Of a DNA stretch of 64,000 nucleotides, positions 52,221-60,847 are shown piece by piece (position 1 is the first letter of the stretch; each line of letters opens with the position of its first letter). The translations under genes and the position numbers were made by a program. The stretch is from NCBI GenBank assembly GCA_965229935.1, contig CBDDKB010000002.1, positions 2,728,001 through 2,792,000 of the forward strand, read 5' to 3'. This DNA is from SPJN01 sp965229935. Its GTDB lineage: Bacteria; Pseudomonadota; Alphaproteobacteria; SPJN01. The notes below the pieces were generated by a model. The model saw nothing but the letters and a program-made list of their open reading frames with translations, did not search any database and was not told the origin of the DNA.

Positions 52221-53792
52221 ATGATGGATTTGCAGGCAATGCCGACATTGCGCGATATTATGCGTGTACAGGCAGAGAAATATGGGGATCAATCTGCAAT
52301 CTGGTTTGAGGGGCGGGAAACCAGCTACCAGACCCTTTATGAACGGTCCAATCAGGTCGGCAACGGGCTAATTGCCGAAGGCTGCAAAAAGAATGCGCGC
52401 GTCGGTTTTATCGGCAAAAACTCAGATGCTAATATTGAAGTGATCATGGGCACATTTGCTGCTGGCACTGTGCTTGTGGGCGTGAATTGGCGCTTGGCAG
52501 GGCCCGAAATCGAATATGTGCTGTCAGATGCCAATGTTGAAATTCTGTTTGTTGATCCTGATTTTGAAGGTGTTGTTGCCGAAATCGCAGGCAATGTCCC
52601 GACCTTGCGCAAGGTGATCGCCATGGGCGGCAATCATGCTGAATGGCAAAGTTATATGGACTGGCGTGATCAGTTCCCCACCAGCGATACGGATGTGTCG
52701 GTCGGTGACGATGATGACGTGATCCAGCTTTATACATCAGGCACCACAGGCCATCCAAAGGGTGTGCAACTTACCAATGGCAATTACCGTGTGCTGTTCC
52801 AAAGTGCGATTGATGCCGGGTGGGCCGACTGGAATGCCAGTTCCGGCAATTTGATGTGCATGCCCAATTTCCATGTGGCGGGCGTGAACATTGCGCTGCT
52901 GGGTTTGGCGCAGGGCTGTAAGAATATTGTGCTGCCGGATGTAGACCCGGTCGCCATCATCGATCTTATTCAGGAACATAAAATCGAAAGCGCCTTTATG
53001 GTGCCTGCGGTGATCTTGTTCGTGATGCAGATGCCCAATCTGGAAGGGGCCGACCTGTCCAGCCTGCGCATGGTGATTTATGGGGCGTCGCCTATTGCAG
53101 AAGACCTGCTGTTGTCGGCACAGAAACGCTTCCAGTGTGATTTCATTCAGGTCTATGGCTTGACCGAAACCAGTGGTGGCGGCACCTTCTTGCCGCCTGA
53201 TGCCCATGACCCTGCACGCGGTAAGCTGCGGTCCTGCGGCATGCCTTCACCGGGGGTTGAAGTGCGTATTGATGACGGTAAGGGCGGCGAAATGCCGACG
53301 GGTGAAGTTGGGGAAATCCTGATCCGCTCTGGCGTGATTATGAAAGGCTATTGGAACCGCCCCGAAGCAACGGCAGAGGCGATCGATGCTGATCAGTGGT
53401 TCCACACAGGTGACGCGGGTTACAAGGACGATGAAGGCTTCATCTATATTCATGACCGCGTGAAAGACATGATCGTGTCTGGTGGTGAGAATGTGTACCC
53501 GGCAGAGGTTGAAAATGCCTTGTTCGGACACCCCGATATTGCCGATGTTGCGGTGGTGGGTGTGCCCGACGACAAGTGGGGCGAGGCTGTGAAAGCAATC
53601 GTCGTGCTGGAGCAGGGTAAGGATACATCCGCCGCTGACATCATCGCCTATGCCAAGGAAAAGATTGCGGGCTATAAATGTCCGAAAACAGTCGATTTCA
53701 TTGAGGCACTGCCGCGTAACCCGTCAGGCAAAATTTTGCGCCGTGAATTGCGGGCACCTTATTGGGAAGGCAAGGACCGCGCCGTCGGTTAA
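52221..53792 (+). CDS. Acyl-CoA synthetase (AMP-dependent ligase)
   Basis: The 523-residue adenylate-forming enzyme has the P-loop IQLYTSGTTGHPKGVQLTNGNYR, A5 QVYGLTETSGGG, A7 WFHTGDAGYKDDEGFIYIHDRVKDMIVSGGENVYPAE and the C-terminal catalytic Lys in PRNPSGKILRRELR. It is closest to medium/long-chain fatty-acyl-CoA ligases of the FadD3/FadD13 type. I chose the ATG at 52221 (52224 is also possible) over an upstream frame without a good site. The next ligase starts 26 bp after its stop. Confidence 0.93.
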   Translation: MMDLQAMPTLRDIMRVQAEKYGDQSAIWFEGRETSYQTLYERSNQVGNGLIAEGCKKNARVGFIGKNSDANIEVIMGTFAAGTVLVGVNWRLAGPEIEYVLSDANVEILFVDPDFEGVVAEIAGNVPTLRKVIAMGGNHAEWQSYMDWRDQFPTSDTDVSVGDDDDVIQLYTSGTTGHPKGVQLTNGNYRVLFQSAIDAGWADWNASSGNLMCMPNFHVAGVNIALLGLAQGCKNIVLPDVDPVAIIDLIQEHKIESAFMVPAVILFVMQMPNLEGADLSSLRMVIYGASPIAEDLLLSAQKRFQCDFIQVYGLTETSGGGTFLPPDAHDPARGKLRSCGMPSPGVEVRIDDGKGGEMPTGEVGEILIRSGVIMKGYWNRPEATAEAIDADQWFHTGDAGYKDDEGFIYIHDRVKDMIVSGGENVYPAEVENALFGHPDIADVAVVGVPDDKWGEAVKAIVVLEQGKDTSAADIIAYAKEKIAGYKCPKTVDFIEALPRNPSGKILRRELRAPYWEGKDRAVG

Positions 53793-53818
53793 GCCAGGCA
53801 TATTGGGGCACTAGAAAA

Positions 53819-55705
53819 ATGACAGCAGAACAAGCACAGGCGGCTGATGGCCAGCCGCCCTTTCGCCATGTGGATTTTCCCATTGCCGATGTTTCCGTTG
53901 AAACACGGGATGATGGTACCATTCTTTATAGCTGCCATTTGGACCCTGATCCTTATGAGCCAAACTTGTACAGACTGCTTGAAAAAGCAGCAGCAGAACG
54001 GCCCGGCCAGCCCTATCTGAAGATCCGTGAAAAGCTGGCCGATGGGTCAACAGGCGATTGGCTTGAGCTGACTTATGGCGCGCTTGACCGGAATGCGCGC
54101 GCACTGGGGCAGTATTTCCTTGATCAGGGCTGGGGGCAGGACAGCGGCCCGATTTTGGTGCTGTCAGAAAACAGCTTTGCCCATGTCTCTATCATGTTTG
54201 GCGGTTATGTAGCGCAGGTGCCTGTTGCGTCCGTTTCGCCAGGCTATTCCTTGATGAGCACAAGCTTTGACAAGCTGAAACATGTGTTTGATTTGGTGAA
54301 GCCCTGCGCAATTTTTGTTGAGGACGGCCCCAGGTTTGAACCGGCCCTTAAGGCGCTTGATCTGGGCGCGTGTCAGGTCATCGCCTGCACCCCGCCCAAT
54401 GATGTGCCGGCGCAGTCTTTTCAGGCATTGCTTGATACCCAGCCGACAGAGGCGGTGCAGAATTCAATCGACGCCATTACGGGCGAGACGATTGGGAAAA
54501 TTCTGTTCACCTCAGGCTCCACCGGGATGCCAAAGGGTGTGCTGCAATCTCATCAATTGATGGCGTCGAACTGTTCTATGACGACATCTGTGCGCCGTTT
54601 GGGTGATGTGGGCGCAGACTATCAGGTAATCGATTGGTTGCCGTGGAGCCATTCTTTCGGCGGCAATTCAAACCTGAATGCCTGTTTGCGTATGGGCGGC
54701 ACGCTTTATATTGATCAGGGCAAACCCTTGCCAGGTCAGTTTGAAGAAACCTTGCGCACCCTGCGCGACTTTGCGCCCAGCTTTTATTCATCAACCCCTG
54801 CGGCCTTTGCCCTATTGGTCAATGCGCTGGAGGATGAGCCTGTATTGCGCAAGACATTCTTCTCTCGCCTCAAGGCCATGTCCTATGGCGGCGCCTCACT
54901 GCCGGAAGATTTGTTTCGCAGGATGCAGGACGTAGCGGTTCAGGAAACGGGGAAACGGATTGTGTTGATGTCTGGTTATGGCGCAACAGAAACCGGGCCG
55001 TCCGTTACGCTTAGCTATTTTGCCTCTGACCTTGTGGGGCTGTTGGGGCTGCCCCTGCCGGGCACGACGGTCAAGATGGTGCCCCACGGCGATACCTATG
55101 AGCTGCGGTTTAAGGCGCCCTGCATCACGCCGGGCTATGTCAATCAGCCAGACCTGACCGATGCTGCCTTTGACGAGGAAGGCTTTTACAAAATCGGCGA
55201 TGCAGGCAGTTTTGTTGACCCAGCGCGCCCTGAACTTGGCCTGAAATTTGATGGCCGCGTAGCCGAAGAATTTAAGCTTTTGACCGGGACATTCGTGTCG
55301 GTTGGTAAGTTGCGGCTTGATGCTGTGGCGGCCTGTTCGCCCCTTGTGCGCGATGCAGTTATCACCGGGCATGATCGCGATTTCATTGGTGTGATGGCTT
55401 GGCCGCATGAGGCGCAGGTGCGCGCGCTTGCGGGCGTGGCGGATGATGCCCCGCTTGAAGACGCGTTTGCCTCCGCCAAAGTGCGGGCCAAGATTGCCGA
55501 AGGGCTTGCAGCCCACAATGCAGTCAATAAGGGCTCTTCTACGCGGATCAAACGCTTTATCTGGCTGGCAGAACCACCCAATGCGGATGGTCATGAGATT
55601 ACCGATAAGGGCTATATTAACCAGCGGGCAACCCTGCAACGCCGTGCAGACTTTGTTGAGCGGCTTTATGCTGACACGCCCGATGCAGATGTGATTGAGG
55701 TCTAG
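53819..55705 (+). CDS. Feruloyl-CoA-synthetase-like AMP-dependent ligase
   Basis: The 628-residue enzyme has the P-loop ILFTSGSTGMPKGVLQSH, A5 MSGYGATETGPSV, FYKIGDAG and FDGRVAEEFKLLTGTFVSVGKLR in place of the common KDxIxxxGxN motif. The terminal region is KGSSTRIKRFIWLAEPPNADGHEITDKGYINQRA. This is the pattern of the feruloyl-CoA synthase group, acting on aromatic or branched acids. The exact substrate is open. Start ATG at 53819 with weak upstream signals. Confidence 0.88.
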   Translation: MTAEQAQAADGQPPFRHVDFPIADVSVETRDDGTILYSCHLDPDPYEPNLYRLLEKAAAERPGQPYLKIREKLADGSTGDWLELTYGALDRNARALGQYFLDQGWGQDSGPILVLSENSFAHVSIMFGGYVAQVPVASVSPGYSLMSTSFDKLKHVFDLVKPCAIFVEDGPRFEPALKALDLGACQVIACTPPNDVPAQSFQALLDTQPTEAVQNSIDAITGETIGKILFTSGSTGMPKGVLQSHQLMASNCSMTTSVRRLGDVGADYQVIDWLPWSHSFGGNSNLNACLRMGGTLYIDQGKPLPGQFEETLRTLRDFAPSFYSSTPAAFALLVNALEDEPVLRKTFFSRLKAMSYGGASLPEDLFRRMQDVAVQETGKRIVLMSGYGATETGPSVTLSYFASDLVGLLGLPLPGTTVKMVPHGDTYELRFKAPCITPGYVNQPDLTDAAFDEEGFYKIGDAGSFVDPARPELGLKFDGRVAEEFKLLTGTFVSVGKLRLDAVAACSPLVRDAVITGHDRDFIGVMAWPHEAQVRALAGVADDAPLEDAFASAKVRAKIAEGLAAHNAVNKGSSTRIKRFIWLAEPPNADGHEITDKGYINQRATLQRRADFVERLYADTPDADVIEV

Positions 55706-55801
55706 GTGATCACGCGATAAGCTTGGAAAAAAATCGGGTCGAAAATAGCTGGTTATCAAGCTCAAGTAACGAAACCAAGTGACAATAAAAGTCGGTGATC
55801 A

Positions 55802-56371
55802 ATGAACGATAATTTTGCGCCCCTAGAAACCACAGGGCCGGACGATGTGCTGCGCTTTTGGTTTGCAGAAGGCAGTCAGGCCAATTGGTTTGATAGCTCA
55901 GACGTGTTTGACGATCTGATCCGCAGCAAGTTTTTGATGCTGTGGGAAGCGGCCACGCAGGGCAATATTGACGATTGGCAGGATGACCCGCAAGGCGCGC
56001 TGGCGCTGGTCATTATTCTGGATCAGTTTACCCGCAATCTTCACCGCGAGTCTGCCGATGCCTTTGCGCAAGACGCCAAAGCGCTCGAAATCGCCAAGCG
56101 GGCCATTGATCGCGGCTTGGATGAAGACCTTAATCAGGAAGAACGTCAGTTCATGTACATGCCCCTGATGCATTCAGAGAATTTGACTGATCAATATGAA
56201 TGTCTGAACCTGATGCGCGAACGGGTCGGCCTGTCCGCGCCGGTAATGTTTGCTGAAAAACATTTGGAAGTGATCGAAAAATTCGGCCGCTTCCCCCATC
56301 GTAATGATGTGTTGGGTCGAGACTCCTCCATCGCTGAAATTGCCTGGGTCGACCAGAATGGAGGGTTCTAA
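55802..56371 (+). CDS. DUF924 family protein
   Basis: The 189-residue all-helical protein has the DUF924 pattern: DDVLRFWFAEGSQANWFDSSDVFDDLIRSKF, LALVIILDQFTRNLHRES and YMPLMHSENLTDQYECLNL. A TPR-like fold is predicted for this family; function unknown. It starts 96 bp after the previous ligase and ends 3 bp before the next one, so the two are probably co-expressed. Confidence 0.93.
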   Translation: MNDNFAPLETTGPDDVLRFWFAEGSQANWFDSSDVFDDLIRSKFLMLWEAATQGNIDDWQDDPQGALALVIILDQFTRNLHRESADAFAQDAKALEIAKRAIDRGLDEDLNQEERQFMYMPLMHSENLTDQYECLNLMRERVGLSAPVMFAEKHLEVIEKFGRFPHRNDVLGRDSSIAEIAWVDQNGGF

Positions 56372-56374
56372 GTT

Positions 56375-58009
56375 ATGACCGATCCTGTAAAGGGTGCCGC
56401 ACTGGCCCTTCCAAAAAGTCCTGATCTAATTGCCTTTGCCGGAACCAATGTGCCCGATCTGATCGACACGCAGGCGGCAAAGCGGGGGGAACATCCCTGT
56501 CTGATCTGGGCGCCGTTTGAGGGGGACCACAAAACATGGTCCTATCAGCAGTTTCGTGATGACGCCCGCGCTATTGCGGCGGGCTTTGCGGCCAGGGGGG
56601 TGAAGCAGGGCGATTTTGTGCTGCTTCATTTCGACAATTGTCCTGAGATTATGCTGTGCTGGTTTGCTTTGAGCTATCTGGGTGCCGTGGCGGTGACGAC
56701 CAATGCACGATCAGCGCCAAAGGAAATGGAATATTTCGCAGACCATTGCGGCGCTGTAGGGGCGGTCACCTCGCCCCAGTTCGCCAAGGTGCTGGCGGAT
56801 AAGTGCGATGGGCTAGGCTGGATTGTCGTGACCGATCATGATGCGGGCAAGCCTGCGACTGTGCCGGACGGGTTTGACACTTTTGACAGCCTCTATGGCG
56901 ATGCCGCTATGTTGCCGGAAGTGCGGCCCGCCGCGCTGGATCCTGTTGGGGTGCAATATACGTCTGGCACGACCAGTCGGCCCAAGGGGGTGATCTGGAC
57001 CCATGCCAATACATTGTGGGGTGCGCGCCAATGCGCAACACAGCAAGGACTGGTCGCAAGCGATGTGCATCTGACGACCCTGCCCATGTTCCACACCAAT
57101 GCGCAGGCCTATTCGGTTCTGTCCAGCCTGTGGGCGGGTGGGTCCATCGTATTGCAGCCGCGCTTTTCAGCCAGCCGCTTTTGGCCTGTGTCTGTGCAGT
57201 ATAGCTGCACATGGGCATCCATGGTGCCCTTCTGTGCCAAGGCGTTGCTGACCCACCCGATCCCTGATGATCATAAATATCGCTGGTGGGGCAATGGCAT
57301 CAACAATGCACCGTGGGATGCCCATTACAAGATCCCGACCCTTGGCTGGTGGGGCATGACTGAAACCATTGCGCCGGGGATTGTCGGCTCCACCACCTTG
57401 CCCAATCGTCCCGTGTCGATGGGCCGTCCTGCGCAGGGCTATGACATTTTAGTGGTCGGTGATGATGGCGCGCCTGTCAGCCCCGGTGAAACGGGTGAGC
57501 TGTTGGTTAAGGGCGTGCGCGGCGTGTCACTATTTTGGGAATATCTCAATAATCCTGAGGCGACCAATGACAGCTATACGGATGATGGCTGGTTCATTAC
57601 AGGCGATCGGGTCACGCTGCATGAGGATGGCTATCTAAGTTTTGCTGACCGCGACAAGGATATGTTGAAGGTCGGGGGCGAGAATGTTGCCGCCTCAGAA
57701 ATTGAACGGGTGATTTTGGCAGTGCCCGGCGTGAACGAGGTTGCGGTCGTGGCACGCAAGGACAGAATGCTTGATGAGGTGCCTGTGGCCTTCGTTCTAC
57801 CCTCAGACGGTTCGGACGGGGATCATATGCGTGCAACCGCGCTGGCGGATGCCTGTATGCGGGCGTGCGAACAGAATTTGGCGGATTTCAAAATCCCGCG
57901 CGAGGTGCGCATCGTCAGCGAACTGCCCCGGTCAACCTTGGAGAAAATCGCCAAGGCTGAACTGCGCGGGCTGTTGGATGCCGAAGATCAGGACATCGCC
58001 CACAGCTAA
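56375..58009 (+). CDS. AMP-dependent acyl-CoA ligase (CaiC-like)
   Basis: The 544-residue adenylate-forming enzyme has the P-loop VQYTSGTTSRPKGVIWTHANT, A5 GWWGMTETIAPG, A7 DDGWFITGDRVTLHEDGYLSFADRDKDMLKVGGENVAASE and the Lys region LPRSTLEKIAKAELRG. It looks most like the carnitine/crotonobetaine-CoA ligase (CaiC) and related groups. Substrate unknown. It starts 3 bp after the DUF924 stop. Confidence 0.9.
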   Translation: MTDPVKGAALALPKSPDLIAFAGTNVPDLIDTQAAKRGEHPCLIWAPFEGDHKTWSYQQFRDDARAIAAGFAARGVKQGDFVLLHFDNCPEIMLCWFALSYLGAVAVTTNARSAPKEMEYFADHCGAVGAVTSPQFAKVLADKCDGLGWIVVTDHDAGKPATVPDGFDTFDSLYGDAAMLPEVRPAALDPVGVQYTSGTTSRPKGVIWTHANTLWGARQCATQQGLVASDVHLTTLPMFHTNAQAYSVLSSLWAGGSIVLQPRFSASRFWPVSVQYSCTWASMVPFCAKALLTHPIPDDHKYRWWGNGINNAPWDAHYKIPTLGWWGMTETIAPGIVGSTTLPNRPVSMGRPAQGYDILVVGDDGAPVSPGETGELLVKGVRGVSLFWEYLNNPEATNDSYTDDGWFITGDRVTLHEDGYLSFADRDKDMLKVGGENVAASEIERVILAVPGVNEVAVVARKDRMLDEVPVAFVLPSDGSDGDHMRATALADACMRACEQNLADFKIPREVRIVSELPRSTLEKIAKAELRGLLDAEDQDIAHS

Positions 58010-58035
58010 AATAGGGAACTGATTGGCTTACTGGC

Positions 58036-58446
58036 CTACTGGCCTGCCGCGGCGAGTTTGGCGTCATGGGCCTTCAGCCATTCGGCTTCTTCGCCCGGTT
58101 CGGGTAGCAAGTCGCCACCTTCCATCACCCAGCTTGCCGGTGTTTCGATGATCAGCACGCCGATTTGATCAACAGCAAGGCCTGTATGTTGATGGACGGA
58201 TTGCGTGATGTCATCGGCAATCTGTTGCTTTTGCCCATCATTGCGGCCGCCCCGGATGGTGCCCAACACAATTGCGGATTTATCGTTCAGTGGCAGATGG
58301 TCAGCACCGTCGACAAAAAAGGCGTGGACAAATGTCGGCGGCGCGTCGGTAACCGCGCAATGAATGCGGGTAATGTCGGCAGCGATTTTCGATTTTACTG
58401 CGCCCTCGATCGCGCTGGGCTTGGCATTACACATATAAAGTGGCAT
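58036..58446 (-). CDS. Tautomerase-superfamily protein
   Basis: The 136-residue protein starts MPLYMC, leaving Pro as the first residue, the catalytic base of the tautomerase/MSAD superfamily. Two beta-alpha-beta halves follow (IAADITRIHCAVTDAPPTFVHAFFVD and QIADDITQSVHQHTGLAVDQIGVLIIETP). It could isomerise or dehalogenate small enol acids. It is convergent with the CaiC-like ligase and 15 bp downstream of the second tautomerase-like gene. Confidence 0.82.
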   Translation of the reverse strand: MPLYMCNAKPSAIEGAVKSKIAADITRIHCAVTDAPPTFVHAFFVDGADHLPLNDKSAIVLGTIRGGRNDGQKQQIADDITQSVHQHTGLAVDQIGVLIIETPASWVMEGGDLLPEPGEEAEWLKAHDAKLAAAGQ

Positions 58447-58461
58447 GGGTCTCTCCCTAAA

Positions 58462-58776
58462 TTACTGGGGGTCGCTGATGACCGCGACAATCTCATTCAA
58501 AGAACATCCGGTGACATCCATCCAGCGGTCACACAAATCGCTTAACAAGGCGTGACGCCGGTCCTGCGTTAGGGGCTGGTTGGCTGTCATCGAAACGATT
58601 GACGAAGTTGACGGTGCAGCGGCGGTAAAGCCGTTACCTTCGGCAATGCTGATCCAATTGATTTCGGCAGGTTTGTCAAAGGCCTGTTCAGCAAATTGGA
58701 TCAGTACAGTTTCTAATTCAGCCTGTCGTGTGTCGGGTGTTTGTCCGGCCTGAACAAGGCACATACAGCGTGTCAT
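58462..58776 (-). CDS. Tautomerase-like protein lacking Pro1
   Basis: The 104-residue protein has the same beta-alpha-beta pattern (LVQAGQTPDTRQAELETVLIQFAEQAFDKP; DRRHALLSDLCDRWMDVTGCSLNEIVAVISD) but starts MTRCMC, so the catalytic Pro is absent. It may be an inactive partner of the neighbour at 58036 or have another role. Confidence in family assignment is moderate. Confidence 0.6.
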   Translation of the reverse strand: MTRCMCLVQAGQTPDTRQAELETVLIQFAEQAFDKPAEINWISIAEGNGFTAAAPSTSSIVSMTANQPLTQDRRHALLSDLCDRWMDVTGCSLNEIVAVISDPQ

Positions 58777-58813
58777 GGGGACTTCCTTTCATGCATGGCG
58801 GGCAGAAGTAGCC

Positions 58814-59539
58814 TCACCAATTTTCCTTATGTGGCCTAAGGTCCAGTTCATGCGTCCAGACGGCCTTGGGTTGGGTGTGCAGGTAATAAAAAGCCTCCGC
58901 TATGGCCTGTGGTGACAGGCTGCCATCTTCCCCCAATGCTTCGATATAGCCTGCAAAGCGGCCGCGGACCGATTCCCCGTTCACGACCCCATCCAGAACG
59001 ACATGGGCAACATGAACGCCTTGGGGGCCATATTCCCGTGCCAATGATTGCGCCAACATGCGCAAGCCTGCTTTCATTGAAGAGAAATGGGCAAAGCCGG
59101 GTTTGCCCCGCATTGATGCAGACGCCCCGGTAAAGAACATGCTGCCATGTCCTTGGGCGGCAAGTATTGGCATGGCGCGTTTGGCCGCCAGATAGCCGCC
59201 AAAGCAACCAACCCGCCAGAAACTTTCAAATGTTTCATCATCCAAATCTTCAAAAGCAATGGGATGATTATTGCCGGCATTATAGATCACAGCAGCAATG
59301 GGCCCGGATGAGGCGGCCTGTGCAAACAGCGCGTCCTGATCAGTGGGGGAGGTGACGTCGGCCCGCACCCCTTCTGCGGAACCGCCATCTGCCTTAATCA
59401 TGTCGGCAAGGGCTTTCACTTTGTCTTCGGTGCGCCCGGCAATCACGACATGAAAACCTTGTTGTGCGAATTGTCGTGACACTGCTGCACCGACACCATC
59501 GGCTGCGCCTGCGCCGATCACAATCACTGTTTCTTTCAT
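58814..59539 (-). CDS. Short-chain dehydrogenase-like protein with Phe in place of the catalytic Tyr
   Basis: The 241-residue protein has the SDR nucleotide motif (VIGAGAADGVG at about 8-18), NAG at 87-89 and Ser140. The YxxxK motif reads F152-SSM-K156, so the general acid Tyr is missing. This is seen in some divergent alphaproteobacterial SDRs. The ATG at 59539 is preceded by GGGAGGATAAG, an excellent site. It is 53 bp downstream of the HxlR regulator gene on the same strand. Confidence 0.85.
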   Translation of the reverse strand: MKETVIVIGAGAADGVGAAVSRQFAQQGFHVVIAGRTEDKVKALADMIKADGGSAEGVRADVTSPTDQDALFAQAASSGPIAAVIYNAGNNHPIAFEDLDDETFESFWRVGCFGGYLAAKRAMPILAAQGHGSMFFTGASASMRGKPGFAHFSSMKAGLRMLAQSLAREYGPQGVHVAHVVLDGVVNGESVRGRFAGYIEALGEDGSLSPQAIAEAFYYLHTQPKAVWTHELDLRPHKENW

Positions 59540-59592
59540 CTTATCCTCCCGTAAACTATGTGTGCTGCCTGTTCGTGCTGACAGGCAGTTCA

Positions 59593-60069
59593 TTATTGTT
59601 GATTGGGTTTGGCTGCGTATTTTGCGCGCGGGACAAGCTGAATGTCGCCAAGGTCAATTCTTTCGCCTGTCGCATCGCGCGGCCAGATACGCTGCAGCTC
59701 TTTGCCTGAGGTTGCATCTGTGAACTTAAAGGATGGGCCATCCGGGTGCGCTGACCATTTATCGCCCCACTGGGCCAAGGCGATCATGATGGGGGCAAGA
59801 TCCGCACCTTTTTCTGTCAGCACATACTGCTTGTATTTGCTGCCCTTGTCTGCGGTCACTTTTTGCAGAATGCCGGCATCAACAAGGTGGGTCAGCCGAT
59901 CGGTCAGTGTGTTCTTTGCTATGTCCAATCGCCGCTCGAATTCACTGAACCTGCTTGCGCCCATCATCGCTTCGCGAATGATCAGCAATGACCACCATGA
60001 CCCCACCAAGTCCAAGGTGCGGGCAATTGAACAATCCATATCTGCAAATGATTTCGGTTTCATGGGCAT
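59593..60069 (-). CDS. HxlR-family transcriptional regulator
   Basis: The 158-residue protein has the HxlR winged-helix pattern: CSIARTLDLVGSWWSLLIIREAMMGASRFSEFERRLDIAKNTLTDRLTHLVDAGIL, with TEKGADLAPIMIALAQWGDKW. These regulators often respond to oxidised or electrophilic compounds through a cysteine; Cys13 is the only conserved candidate here. It is divergent from the GST gene at 60173 and upstream of the SDR, so it probably controls one or both. Confidence 0.92.
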   Translation of the reverse strand: MPMKPKSFADMDCSIARTLDLVGSWWSLLIIREAMMGASRFSEFERRLDIAKNTLTDRLTHLVDAGILQKVTADKGSKYKQYVLTEKGADLAPIMIALAQWGDKWSAHPDGPSFKFTDATSGKELQRIWPRDATGERIDLGDIQLVPRAKYAAKPNQQ

Positions 60070-60172
60070 CCAAAAAGTAGTTGCATAATAAAACTAAATA
60101 GCCTAACAATTGGGCCTCGTCAACTGGTCTAATGATAAAACTGATAAACTGCCACTATCGGGAGGGATGATT

Positions 60173-60847
60173 ATGAAAGTGAAAGTCTACGGCACATTGG
60201 TGTCACCTTGGGTGTCGCGCCTTGTTGCGGTGCTGGAAGAAAAATCAATCGATTATGAGGTTGAGACGGTCATCCCCTTGGGGGAGCCTGACCCCGATTT
60301 TCTTAAAATCAGCCCCATGGGCAAAATTCCTGTGCTGGAAATTGATGGCAAATTTATGCCTGATTCTCTTGCTGCTGCAGTTTTGCTTGAGGACGAGGTG
60401 CCCACACCTGCCATGTTCCCTGATGGTGCGTGGGACAAGGCGTGGGTCATTTGGCTGAATGATTTTCTGGGCGCAGGGCTTTTTTCAAAGATTGAGGCGC
60501 CGCTATTTGTTCAGCGTTTCATCAATCACAAATTACAGCAACAGGACCCTGATCAGGCAAAGATAGACGAGGCGCTGGCCTTGCTGCCATCTCATTTCGA
60601 TTATCTGGAAAGCCAGCTAGATGATGGCAGGCTCTTTTTGGTCGGCGAAACCATGACATTGGTTGACCTGACCGCAGCCACAATCTTTATCAATCTGCGC
60701 CATGCAGGCGAAGAAGTGGACGCTGACCGTTGGCCCCATTTGGCTGCCTTTGTCCGGCGCATGCATGCTCGCCCATCAATCAAAGTGATCATTGACGCCC
60801 ATCGTGAGATGTTTGGCGCAATGTCGCCGCTGTTCGCGAAGGATTAA
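60173..60847 (+). CDS. Glutathione S-transferase family protein
   Basis: The 224-residue protein has a thioredoxin-like N-domain (VYGTLVSPWVSRLVAVLEEKSIDYEVE; PMGKIPVLEIDGKFMPDS) and a helical C-domain (GETMTLVDLTAATIFINLRHAG). GGAGGG lies seven bases before the ATG at 60173; another in-frame ATG at 60167 overlaps it. The HxlR gene is divergent, a common pairing for a regulated detoxification enzyme. Its 3' end overlaps the convergent flavoprotein gene by 4 bp. Confidence 0.9.
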   Translation: MKVKVYGTLVSPWVSRLVAVLEEKSIDYEVETVIPLGEPDPDFLKISPMGKIPVLEIDGKFMPDSLAAAVLLEDEVPTPAMFPDGAWDKAWVIWLNDFLGAGLFSKIEAPLFVQRFINHKLQQQDPDQAKIDEALALLPSHFDYLESQLDDGRLFLVGETMTLVDLTAATIFINLRHAGEEVDADRWPHLAAFVRRMHARPSIKVIIDAHREMFGAMSPLFAKD

